Shown piece by piece: positions 12,910 to 24,041 of a DNA stretch of 64,000 nucleotides. Within the stretch, counting starts at the first letter, position 1. Each line of letters opens with the position of its first letter. The stretch is taken from NCBI GenBank assembly GCA_036571765.1, contig BROE01000009.1:11142593-11206592 (forward strand), given 5' to 3'. The stretch is from Plecoglossus altivelis (taxonomy: Eukaryota; Chordata; Actinopteri; Osmeriformes; Plecoglossidae). The translations under genes and the position numbers were made by a program. Under the pieces are notes generated by a model. It ran no database searches, was not told where the DNA came from, and worked only from the letters and a program-made list of their open reading frames with translations.

Positions 12910-13565
12910 AAACTGTAGCTTAGGGAAGGTGCTGAGTATGGTCATGCCCAACTGGCAGGGGCCTACAATCCCATAACATCTGTCTCATCAACATCCCAAA
13001 GCCTGAACCTTTTCTCAGACTAATTAAAACATCTAGGGGAACGGAGATCATTGATGAGAAAAGCAGGTGTGCAGGGTTTGAGGGCTAATCTAGCCAGGGG
13101 GTTTGGCATAACGTAATAAAATTAATTCACCTTGTAATTAGACAATTGAAATGCTCCAAAAAATGAAGAGAGGTAGACAAGAAGTTAAAGAGATATTCCC
13201 TGTGGATATACAAGGTAGTCTTCACCGATATTCCAATAAGGTTGTAGTCACGGATAAAAAGCATGAGAGTGCCAAATGGGCTGCTGTTCTACACGGTTTC
13301 CAAAAGATATGTGAATCTCCAAGTTGTGTAGTTATACTTAAAACTGGTGGGCACCTGAATTAGAGTCAATTAGAGACTCTTCCTTATATTACACATGTAA
13401 AACACTGAATGATTTGGAGTCATTTGAAACAATGTTAGGAAATACTCTATCTTTTGTCAGTCTTACTACAGAAATGCTGCCCTCGCTCACACTAAGCCTG
13501 TTGGGATATCATCTCATCGCACTATTACTGTAACTTATTTGCTGTTCCTCATCTTCTAATTCTAT
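12910..13565. other. Non-coding sequence, nothing recognised
   Basis: Unique sequence. A 70-codon frame at 13151-13363 has no recognisable domain or splice context. I see no transposon ends. Confidence 0.5.
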
Positions 13566-13568
13566 TTG

Positions 13569-13595
13569 CTCTCTCTCTCTCTCTCTCTCTCTCTC
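13569..13595 (+). repeat. (CT)n microsatellite
   Basis: About 13 CT units, about 100 bp upstream of a decayed repeat tail. In fish repeats such tails often carry a pyrimidine run in this position. Confidence 0.95.
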
Positions 13596-13699
13596 CTGAA
13601 CATATGTGATTCACCAACCATTCAATAGCAAAATATGTTTGTACTTTTATCTCTATTCTGTCTGCATAATTGTATTCCGCATTTGGTCTCCCTCTCTCT

Positions 13700-13855
13700 G
13701 TACTGAATTGCCCCTCTCAAGGTCTATTTTTCTTTGTGAGTTTTTCCTTGTTTTCTTTGAGTGGTTTAGGTTGGTTTAGGTACAGTTCAATGGGCATGTG
13801 TGAAGACATCTGTGACAAACCTTGTGACAGGGGTTATACAAAATACCTCTGATTT
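13700..13855 (+). mobile_element. Decayed 3' tail of a fish interspersed repeat
   Basis: The run includes CCCCTCTCAAGGTCT, TGTGAGTTTTTCC, a GGTTTAGG doublet, GGGCATGTGTGAAGAC and a final GGGTTATACAAA. I recognise this order of phrases from the 3' tails of abundant fish repeats that end in a GGGCTATACAAATAAA-like sequence. The class (LINE, SINE or DNA element) is not clear from the tail alone. No coding part of an element is visible upstream. Confidence 0.5.
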
Positions 13856-13859
13856 GATA

Positions 13860-15000
13860 CCATCCCTAAGCTATGCACTACTTCTTATAAACAGAAACAT
13901 TCGATTTGAGAAGCTTTTCAATCCTCAGTAGCCTGATTGACCTGCAGCTTCTTTCTACTCAGAACGCCATTAAGACTAAAATCTGTCCTTTTAGACCTAA
14001 ATGAAAACAATTTCCATAGAAAGTATTTTGCTAATAGTATATCGAGCCATGTATGCAATGGTAGGAGTTGAGGATGAAAACCAACAGACTAAAGCTATGG
14101 TTACCAAGACAATGATAGTTGGCTTCACGGCGGTGCCATTGATGCCTCCTGAATATAGAAGCATAATACACATAATTGAGATAGTTTTATTAAAATGCCT
14201 AAGCTGTACAGACATGTCCGGAAAACTAATGCACGTCATCGCCATTTCACTTGGCCTTGAAAAACATAAAAAGCTAAACCCATTCCCATTCAATTCTGCC
14301 CAAGTGCACTGCTCAGAGTGAAGAGCCCAAAGAATACTGATAAATATATTATTGTACAGTATTATAGAAATAAAGAGGTGAAAATGATAGCAATGTACTT
14401 TGAAGGTAATGGGGAAACTTCGTCCGATCCAATATAACCCTTCGATAAGCCAATATCAGAAATGATAATCACAAGAAATAGTGCAGATAAATCCTCACAA
14501 ATGTCCATTCTTCATCATTTTACATCTTAATTCTTGATTTTTACAAGTAGTCATAGTGTATTTGAGTCAATGTGGTGTCTCACATACAGAACTGGTTATT
14601 TGTGTTAAAGAATGTTGTATTATAGTTGTATTAAAAAATGTCTTGAACTGAACACAGTGGTAAAGGAATGAAAGTGTTGAGGAAGACAAGGATTCAAGGT
14701 ATATCACTTGGTGGGAGAGAACAAGGGCCAGGTACCCCAGCCACAACCGCATTGTTGGTCCCCCTGGTCATGGTCTGATTGATTAATCTGTTCCCCTTTG
14801 TTTCAGTCCCAATCTTCCCCTTCATTTTTGCCTGTTTCTCCTCCTGCTATTCAACTGTGACCTTTGTTGAATCAGTTAAACTAATTAACTTGTGTTCTTA
14901 TGATGCTCTCCCTTGTTAAGGCTCACTCCATTTTGCACCTCCTTGACAGAACAATCCAACAAAGACTGACAAGAGCAGCAGACATTGTGAAGGGTAATAA
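13860..15000. other. Non-coding sequence, nothing recognised
   Basis: Open frames of about 100 codons lie on both strands at 13997-14321 and mirror one another, the usual sign of chance frames in a stretch poor in TAA and TAG. No splice sites, domain or repeat family was recognised. Confidence 0.5.
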
Positions 15001-15157
15001 GGGTATGCTATAGTAAGACATAGGACAAGGCGATTAGGGTATGGTAAAGGAAGACATAGGGTAAGGTGATTAGGGTATGGTATAGGAAGACATAGGGCAA
15101 GGTGATTAGGGTATGCTATAGGAAGACATAGGGCAAGGTGATTAGGGTATGTTATAT
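15001..15157 (+). repeat. 36-bp minisatellite, four units plus partial
   Basis: Units of exactly 36 bp start at 15001, 15037, 15073 and 15109, with a 13-bp partial at 15145. Each begins GGGTATG and ends AGGTGATTA (AGGCGATTA in the first). Because 36 is divisible by three, the array is open on the minus strand. There it encodes a 12-residue repeat resembling YPNHLALCLPIA inside the 146-codon frame at 14916-15356, the longest open frame in the window. I treat the frame as a by-product of the array: it has no convincing start context and no family resemblance. Confidence 0.92.
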
Positions 15158-15159
15158 CT

Positions 15160-18100
15160 GTTTTTATAAAAAGGTGGCTATGTGTGGGCAGAGGGAGACT
15201 AACACAAAGCAATAGGGGAGAAATAAAACACACAAGGGAAAACTGGGGCATGGCTACGACACTTGGACTGACATGGATTGGCTTTGCAATTTCAGAGATG
15301 GCTGGAACACATTTCTCTACTTCTGCCAACAGTTGAAAGCTGACCTCGACCATCACATAACTTGCTACAGGATATGTTCAGCAGCGGAGGGCCGTGTTGC
15401 TGTTATAGAGGCTCGACACTAATGTAGAGTATCTTTCTATCTCACATTGCTTTGGCATATTCTTCTCTGCAAACAGCATAACCCCTAGGAAACCCTCCTG
15501 CATTGAATGTGTAATCAAATCATGCTTGATCACACTGATTTGAGGGACCTCGATGCATTCCTAGGTATATGGGGATTCCCCAGTGCACTAGGGCTATTGA
15601 CGGCCCCTTCATCACTGCTCCACGTCAACAAAGCCGATAAACTGGTCAAGCTCATTATTCAGTAATATTTCAGGTTGCAGTAGACCACAAAATACAGTTT
15701 GGGGGCGTTAATGTAGGTTTTTCTGGTACATGATGAATGTTTGCTCCACACTTCACTATAAAGGCCAGTCTGGAAGATTTTTCTTACTGTGAACACAGGA
15801 AATCCAGGGGGTTAGCGTTCCCTTAGTAGTAATAGCTGGTGCAGTATATTCACTCCTGCCATGGGTGTAGATCCAGAAGGGCAGGCCAAAACACAAGACC
15901 AGCAACGGTTTAATTACAAACAGTGTTGAGCCAGAATGTGTGCAGAAAGAGTTTTCAGCAGGCTGTCATTGCTTACTCAAAATAAATGGTCACAATGTCA
16001 AAATTAGGAATCAGATGGTGCTAGTATGTTGCAAATGACATAACATATGTGAGAGCAGAGAGCAGGAGTTGAGTGCACATCTGCCAAATATGGCTGATGT
16101 TATTTAGCTCAAATCAGAAATGATAAAGGTGTAAGCTGTTTTGCATTTTGTCAGTAGGTTTAAAGAACAGAGCTAATTGAATGCCCATCACCAGTAAGAC
16201 AGTGAGAGGTATGTTCTCAGCAGTGAACACCTTCCTGTTAAAACAAATTGCATTCTAGTGCAGTTGACAACTCCCTACAAAATGTAGACAAAAGTGTTGG
16301 GAGGCCAACAAAAGGCAATCAACAGGTATGCAGTTAAGGTTTGTCACGGCATTGAGAAGCTTGTTACATCCACCTCCTGTAAAGCAAAGAAATACTTTCA
16401 ATGAGATTAACTATAACTGTCATGCATTTACCTTACCTGCACCTACTGCCTGACAGTGTGGTGATATGGTGGACACTGGTTTAATGTCCATTGGCGAGGG
16501 CCACAGTGAAAAGGTCAGGTCTGCGATCGAGAGTGGGAACATAATGGCTGATTTGTTTCTCGCCATGTTTTTGACAGCACGTCATTATGGTAATGCCCCC
16601 GGATGTGTAAATTCAAGGTGGTAAAGGGAGCTGGCTGTCACTGTGCCTACGGCACGGAGTGAGGAAGGTGTGTGTATGGTGACAAGGTGGCGAAGATAAT
16701 GGCTGACAAAGACTAAAAGGATAAATGTCCTCACCTCTTGCAGAGGAATCTCCATTACCCTAGAGACTCAAATGACCCCTGATCTTTCTCTTGCTATGTT
16801 CAGCTGTATGGCAAGAGGGCGCAGATTGGCACAAGTAATAATATACAGTCCTTACATTAACCCCAATACAACGAATTACTTATTTTTAGGTTGAAACTCT
16901 ACAACTAAGTAGTAGAGTCAGGATACTCATGGTCACTTTATTACACTGTAAGTATCTCATGATTGACTGACACTAACACTATGGTAAGAATCATCATTAA
17001 TGTAAGGTTGCCTTCTTCAACAGGAACCACAGTAAATCCAACATAGTAGAGCATCTTCCACCGCCACAGTAATACAGCTTTCTTACCACCATCCAGTGTG
17101 CTTGAAATACATCACCAAATGGCCTCATGATGGAAGTAGTAGAGGGGGACCTCGCTACTTTGCATCTTATGGCATCCTTATTTCTCCACACGATGTTTGA
17201 AATGATTTTCCATAGACAACAATACGCCAGTCGGGAATGATACATGACTGCAAGCATCAGAATTATTGCAAACTACCAATCCCATAGACTCAGTCTAACA
17301 ATCCCTTCATTACAGGACTTTGGATATCCATTCTTTGGAAAAATCTTATAATATGTTTTCCTTGATCGGCTTATAAAGTCATATTAAGGATGCCCTCTTA
17401 TTCTTAGCACCCATACAACGCTACACCAATTAAGCATTGTGAAAGGATGAAATAAAGTATGTTGTGTAGGAGTGATGGAAACGGTAAATTCTTTCAAAGT
17501 AATATTGTTATAACAAGTTGTCATGATTCACATGTACACACATTTATGTTCTATATTCTAACGTCAGGGGTTTAGGTGGTTCACAAAAGCAACACTTAAC
17601 GTTATATTCGTTTTTTTGCATAATTAGCGTGTACATTAGGTAAAAAAAAGTTATTTAATGTATCGCTATAGCTTAGGCATAGATACTGTGCTGTACAGGG
17701 TTAAGAAATTAAACTTAGTTTCATACAACTAGGTTACGATTCAGGTGGGAAAATGTTATGGAGGACCCAACCAATTATTTCCTTGACACATCAACGCTTG
17801 TACGCAATGTACCCCATACTATAATATATTTAAAATAGCTGAAGGGGTATTGCAAAGAAATGGATAATCATTTTCATAATTGATCATTACTATCTGAATA
17901 TTGATAGTATTTTGCTGAAGAAGGTTGTGTTTACCAAGTGATTGTGTGTTAAAAGGATGGAACACCTACAATAATTTGCTGCTGTTTGCAACATTATGCA
18001 ACATCATTCATCTCTGTAATAAACCTTTTTAGTCTATCAATGAAAACATATTTGGCTACCCATGCTGTTCTCTATCTCCTTCCCCATTAGTAATTGTGTT

Positions 18101-19810
18101 GCTGACTTATTGCTGTGAATCTGCATAAAGACAAAATTGCTATTTGATCCCTTATTTCTCCTATACGCTATATTCACAGCAGGCCAACATGTAATATTGT
18201 GACCATAAAAAGGCACTGATGAGAAAAGTGAAGTAAGTGAGGCCAAAATGGGGTACTGCTAACATCTCAGACAACAGTAAGGTGTGGTAGGTGTTCTACA
18301 GTGAGAAGCCCCTGGGGATTTCCTGGGTAATAGTAAGCTCGTCCCTCAGGTTAAGTGAGACATTTACGGGTTCCTTCGCAATGTCGTTATCTCCAGCGGA
18401 GCCTTTTAAAGGTACAGTAGTCTCAAGTGGGGGCATTTGAGAGGGATGGCGTCCGAAAGCTGTCCCTTGTCAGCCCTTCTCTGAGTGACTACTGCAGGAG
18501 TCTGCCTGACTGCTGCATGCAAATTGTTCTATCCAGTGGACCACATTTTCAGTGTTCTGTTGGATTTCTTTGGTATGTTACTGTGAAAAGACACATGTAT
18601 TAGTCCTAATTTCTACTAGGAGCAGTAAACAGTGGCGTTGTAAAAATATGGGTACTGACAAAGGTAATTCTCCTACCTTAATTGTGTATGATTTAAAAGC
18701 TTTATCGCATGTTCACGCCCTTACATAGTTCAGCATTGGCAGTCTGTTTATAGCAAGGGAACATGCAGTGGAAGGCCAGAACCACCACACACAATACATC
18801 TCAATACATACATGCAAACCACTAGTTGTTTCTTGCGCACACGTACTGTGGACATGCACATATGGGTTGTACTTCCCATTTTATCACATTTTATGTGTAC
18901 TATAAGTTTTACTTTAAAAAATACTGTTCTGTTCAAGTTTGCTCCATGTAAGGACAAATGTACTTTTGTGTATAATTTTTTTCATCCAATATTGCTGTCC
19001 TGAAGCCCTAGAAATGTCAGTACTTCATTGCTTTTTCGTTCTGACACCACATCACTCACAGTGAAGTTAGGACCGTAAATTGGCATCCTCTGTACCAACT
19101 TGTTAAAAAAAAGCAACTGATAATGTTAAATCTTCACAAGGGTTTTAGCTTGTGCCTTTTTAACAAACAGCCGGCTTGGTAGCATTTCGAAATGCCACAT
19201 CACTCATGTGGTTGTATTTCCTGAATAAACTGGGTGACAGTCTGGATGGCTCCAACAACAGTTACCTTTTCAAAAGGGTGAATGGAGGATGTTTCTGGAA
19301 ATTTTAAAAATGTTTCTGGCAGAAGGAAATAGGTAGGATGCTCGGAATACTTCATTTATCATAAGCTGATAGAATGTTATTAAATCTTTGCTTCTTGACC
19401 CATTGTAGTCCACTTCAACCAAGGAGCAATACAGTGTTTATCTCAGTGGCAGGAATATTGATGCAATTCTCTATTTGGTTTTATTCATTAAGACCAGGGA
19501 CTGACAACAATTCTGAATTACTGTGACTTGGAAAGTGTCTGTATAGTCAGACAAAAGGTGGTTCTTGAAGGTTTTTAAGAATGAAAATCCATTAAAGTAA
19601 TTAGATTTAGAGCTATTAGATTTAATCTCACGTAGCTTGGTGATATAGATGAAGTGGTGTAAATCTAGCATGCAGCACCTACCCTTCCACAAATCGCACT
19701 TGACAATGATGGTCAGCAGCAAATGTTGCATATAGTATCATCAAGAAGAGCATTTGTAATAATACCAACTTGAATTTCAAAAGGGATCAGTACGTCAAAC
19801 ATATCTTTTT
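15160..19810. other. Non-coding sequence with candidate conserved blocks
   Basis: No gene or transposon was recognised. Blocks at about 16530-16700 and 18290-18560 are more GC-balanced than their surroundings and contain motif-like strings, including CATGCAAATTG (an octamer-like core) near 18517. The remainder is AT-rich sequence with short frames only. Confidence 0.45.
18290..18560. promoter_or_regulatory. Candidate conserved non-coding block
   Basis: This is a compact, unique, relatively GC-rich stretch in an AT-rich setting, with several CpGs and an octamer-like ATGCAAAT near 18518. It has no open frame of note. The call rests on composition and motifs only, and no alignment was possible. 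Confidence 0.25.
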
Positions 19811-19816
19811 GTTGTT

Positions 19817-19817
<1 letters not shown>

Positions 19818-19847
<30 letters not shown>
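19818..19847 (+). repeat. 30-base T run
   Basis: Thirty consecutive T follow a GTTGTTGTT ladder. On the minus strand this is an A30 tract, which could be the tail of a retroposed sequence lying to its right. I found no clear target-site duplication or recognisable source. Length in the assembly may be unreliable. Confidence 0.95.
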
Positions 19848-19849
<2 letters not shown>

Positions 19850-19850
<1 letters not shown>

Positions 19851-22800
19851 GTTTTGGGGTTTCTGAAATCTTTGCAGTTTGGGAAAAGTCAGCATGTCAA
19901 ATCATCAGGGAAGGGTGGGAATATACAGTATTCTCTTCATGGTGTTGCATCAAGTCAAGTATGTTTCTCTGGAGACTCTACTCTGTGACAGCAACCTCAA
20001 GCCTGAAAAGAGCTGCTAAAACATGCATGAGAGCTTAGTGAGATGACCCTGAGATGGACACCATGAGTTCCCATCTCCACTCCATCTCTGGCAGCATCAA
20101 CATTAACAATGTCATGTGTTGGTCCCATTTTGGTTTGATTTAAAAATGTTAATGTATTACAGGAGTACTACTTAACTACTAGATAAAGGGCAAATAAGAT
20201 GGGATTTTGTTGTAATCACTACCATCTTACACTCAACCAGAATTGCTTGGGTTTCACTGTTCTGCATGATAAATGACACACCAGTGGTCTGTCATTAAGT
20301 CATTTAGTGATCTAAACGACTCTGTACGCTTTAGAACAAACAGGTGTAGGGTATGATTAAAATCACTGTGCTATCCACATGGGCTTTGTCATGTCTTTTG
20401 CCTAACATACGTTTTAGTTTACCAAGGCTCCAAGCAGTAACCTGGATGACTCTCTACAAATTGAGCATGTGATTGCAAATTCAGCGCTTGCTTTCTAGCC
20501 TTACCACTGGCCAAAATAGTTGAATGAAACATTCACCCTTTAACCCTTTACTGTTCCCTCATGCAAATATCTCACTCAGACAGAAGTCTAGTCAAAGACA
20601 ACATAGTTTAACGTAATACTGTGGACATAGGACATACAATGAATGGTTTAGTCAGTGTTTTCACCCTCCCCAGAGATGCGTGAGGCTATTAAGTACATTG
20701 AGGGATGTCCGGGTATGTTTACTTAAATAGTCTCTGCAGGGCTTTGATTCTGTCTTTGTCAACATATTTTCAATCCAACCCCAGGGTTACGAAGGGCAAA
20801 CATTTCTTTTCTGCTGGTGAAGGTGAAGGTTATAAAAAATGTGGAAGTTATTCTGTATCAGTGAATCAGCATAATGTATGAAATATAAGGATTCAAACTC
20901 ACAGCGCCTCCTACGACTGTTGAAAGTGCTCGTCTCAATGCCATAATATTAAAGGTTAGCCTTAATCGTGTCAAATGGTACCCCTCCCCTTTTCTTTATT
21001 AAGATGTCAACTGTCATCCATGCACTCATTTACTATGGAAAGTCTCCACAACTCCCTTTTCCTAGAGAGGAAATCCTGGGATGGAAGTCATTAGAAGACA
21101 AAGAGCTTTCCTTCAGAAAGGTGACAGCATAGCCTTTTGGAGGAGAGATATATCCATCATTGTTCACAACCGACATACTGTAGATCCTAAAAGGACTGTT
21201 GTGGAGATGAATATCTTGTGGGCCGTTGCCAAGGTCAAAGGTTTTGGTGTAGCAATACAAGGTCTCGACATGTCAAGCGTTTCTATATCGAATATGTTGC
21301 ATTTGGTCAGTGGTTTATATTATACTTGAAACTATGTTTTTGTAGTCTGCAGGGAAAACAGAGAAAAAATACCTTTTTGTTGGGAGATTTTGGCATGTAA
21401 AATGCTTACCATTCCTTAGCACGGATCACTTTTAGCGCTTGTTCTAAAACGTTACATACTTTACATGTTGGTTTTCAATATGCTTTTAGTGCAATCAAGT
21501 ATTTTACAATCCATCACTAATATTTTCTATTTTCAAAACTTTTTTCTCAAATACATTCGGGATGCAATTTCTTCTCTCTCAATAGCTCTGGTAACCCCCT
21601 TCTACAAAATCATTACCCTCCACAAAGGAGCTCTATTCTGGTTTACACAAGTGACAGAAATGTATCTACTGGACCATTACATGCCCCACCAGCTTTTGCC
21701 AGGTTACTGTGTGCCCTGTTGAGTATGCCAAGGCATCACCACGACAACTGGGTATCACCACAAAAACGTGCCTTGAATGCCCAGTCATCAGGCTTATCTG
21801 TGTACCCATGCTGCAGATGGATGTGGTGAGTGCACCTTGCCATGTTTATGATTTGTATGCTGAGAAAGGAGGGTCTTTTTCTAGAATTTTGGTAAGGGAG
21901 AGCGATGGATGGTTGTGGCGCACAAATGGAAGCCGCAGAGAAACAAGTGCACAGTGCGCCCCTGTGCATCTTCTCTGCAAGCTGGGCCGACCAAATCCAT
22001 GTCTTGGCTTTCATCACTGTATTGAGTTTTATTTTTACTGGAGTTTCTCTCTCTTTCAGCCCTCCATTTCTGCCCCCAATCAATATTGATATTTCACTCT
22101 GTCTTCAGCTCTCTCCCTCCCCTATTTCAATCTAGCTCATTCTTTGCGACTCACTTTTTCATGCTGTTTCACTCTCGTCCTTCGGTGGATGCCTTGTTGT
22201 CATTTTGCAGTAAACAGTTCCTTTCTAAGAGCAGGACTACGGTCACCACCACAGTCCAGATTTGGCAGGTCTCACCTTCGTTGGGGGGTGGGGCTTCAGG
22301 TGGTCTCCAGCCATCAAAAATGCCATTATCTACCAAACCCTGGGAGAGCAGTCTCTCAAGCTACACATACACACACAGACACACAGCCAGTTACATATAT
22401 AGATACCCCGTTCCAAACAAGCCGTGAAACAGTGTGAGCAGTGTGTGCAAATCAAAGAAGAGATGTGAGCAGGGACCCGGCAAGGTTTTTATTCGATCCA
22501 TTCATCATATTTTGTTCTGACACTGTGCCAGGGAAGTACGAGACAGGACTGAAAAATAGCCTAGGAAATGTATCTTTTTTCCTTTTTTGCTTTACATTTG
22601 GGTTAAATCAGGTTGTTTAAAAAAGGTGGGGGGCAGGTATTATTTGTATGTGTATGAGTGGCAACACACTCTTACAATAATGATTTAGACATTCCACCTG
22701 TCTAAGATGTTTTAAGTTCCGCAACTGGCTGAAGTACCACCATTTTTTTGTTCAATCACACTAACCCAGACTTGACATGGAAGAACCTTATTGGCTCATC

Positions 22801-22885
22801 CGACAATGTCACCACAATTGCATACAAAATATATTATAGCATTCTATCTAAACTTCCAAACAAGCTTCTCAGGCGGAAAGCTCTT
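19850..22885. other. Non-coding sequence; many short overlapping frames
   Basis: Frames up to 126 codons occur around 21.7-22.4 kb, but several overlap in different frames and on both strands, and none resembles a known protein. The stretch 22040-22135 is CT-rich. A possible antisense SINE head lies at about 20885-20955 (listed separately). Nothing else was recognised. Confidence 0.45.
20885..20955 (-). mobile_element. Possible tRNA-type SINE head, antisense
   Basis: Read on the minus strand, this has an A-box-like TGGCATTGAG and, about 40 bp later, a B-box-like GAGTTTGAATCC, the spacing of a tRNA-derived promoter. The CGs around GTCGTAGGAGGCGCTG are consistent with a tRNA-like body. No tail was recognised, and two short boxes can occur by chance. 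Confidence 0.35.
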
Positions 22886-22890
22886 CTAAA

Positions 22891-23236
22891 GCAGCACCCT
22901 AACATAACCATAGCAGCACCCTAACATAACCATTGCAGAACAATAACATAACCATAGCAGCACCATACCATAACCATAGCAGCACCATAACATAACCATA
23001 GCAGCACCATACCATAACCATAGCAGCACCATAACATAACCATAGCAGCACCATACCATAACCACAGCAGCACCATAACATAACCATAGCAGCCCCATCA
23101 CATAACCATAGCAGCACCATACCATAACCATAGCAGCACCATACCATAACCATAGCAGCACCATAACATAACCATATCAGCACCATAACATAACCATAGC
23201 AGCACCATACCATAACCATAGCTGCACCCTGACATT
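22891..23236 (+). repeat. 22-bp minisatellite, 15 full units, no indels
   Basis: The array runs from 22891 to 23220 in exact 22-bp register, then a 16-bp partial. The unit is GCAGCACCATAMCATAACCATA, where M is A or C (given here as a consensus in two parts: GCAGCACCATA and MCATAACCATA). Two unit types, with A or C at the twelfth base, alternate irregularly. End units (GCAGCACCCTAAC) are more divergent, as expected for an array that turns over in its centre. Minus-strand frames made of W, Y, C, V and M are products of the repeat. Confidence 0.96.
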
Positions 23237-24017
23237 AGTGTAATGTCAAAGTACAGGCAGATGTATCTGCTTGTGCATGTGTGAAATAATGAAAATCACG
23301 AGGAAAATTGCTATCCCTGTTAGCTGTTCCAGTTTCGGCTCTCTCAACCCTGTCCCTTTTCACGATGGCCAGGGGTTTGCTGTTAGCATTGAATCCTCAA
23401 TATTATTTAATAGTACTGAATTTTGCAGATATTATTATAAATGTTTGCAGATATTGCAGATATTAGAATTCCACTTTTAAATTCTTTGTTTAAAAAAATC
23501 CTAATATGTTTCTGTTGCAAGTCAATTTCAGTCGAACTGAATCTAAATTATTATGCAATGTGACCTTCCGTCTCTCTTCTGATTGGCTGTCTTGCAGTTA
23601 TGACTCAGAGCAGGCTCATTATTCTTGAACACATGCAATGTCATCAATCCTGGGTGATCCACAAATCCTCTGTCTATGAACACACACAGAGAGAACCAAT
23701 CAAGGCGATTGCCTGCCTCTGCATTGTTGCAATTCCGCAATGCAATGGCTTCGTGATAAAGTCACAGTCCAATTTAACAGCAGGAGAGACTTGCCACCCC
23801 TGTGTTACATAATGTCAAAGTGGTCTAGGAGAAATCAGGGATTTCTTATTTGCCTATGCAAATTGTATTCAGTAGACCAGCTATTGCCTTATCATCTGTC
23901 CATGTATTATGTCTTATTATTCCTTCTAAGTCTGAGATATAGAGTCCGTCTGATCAAATGACAAACATCTGTTGACTGTATGTTTTCTTTGTGCTCTGAC
24001 CTTCCTGACTTCTGACC

Positions 24018-24041
24018 TTTTTTTTGGGTGGGGGGGGGGGG
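24018..24041 (+). repeat. T-run followed by G-run
   Basis: Eight T, then GGGT, then an uninterrupted run of 12 G. The G-run could stall polymerases and is a place where read errors collect. Confidence 0.9.

Noticed and set aside
13997..14321. Open frames of about 100 codons on both strands
   Set aside because: Mirror-image frames on opposite strands are typical of chance. No similarity was recognised.
15001..15157. Interstitial telomere repeat (GATTAGGG in each unit)
   Set aside because: TTAGGG occurs once per 36-bp unit only, not as a tandem hexamer.
14916..15356. 146-codon minus-strand open frame as a gene
   Set aside because: Its middle is translation of the 36-bp tandem repeat. There is no family resemblance, promoter or splice context.
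22886..23219. Overlapping W/Y/C/M-rich repeat proteins at the 22-bp array
   Set aside because: Open in several frames only because the repeat lacks stops. This is a product of the minisatellite.
22891..23236. CRISPR-like array
   Set aside because: Units are head-to-tail with no spacers between them, and the DNA is vertebrate.
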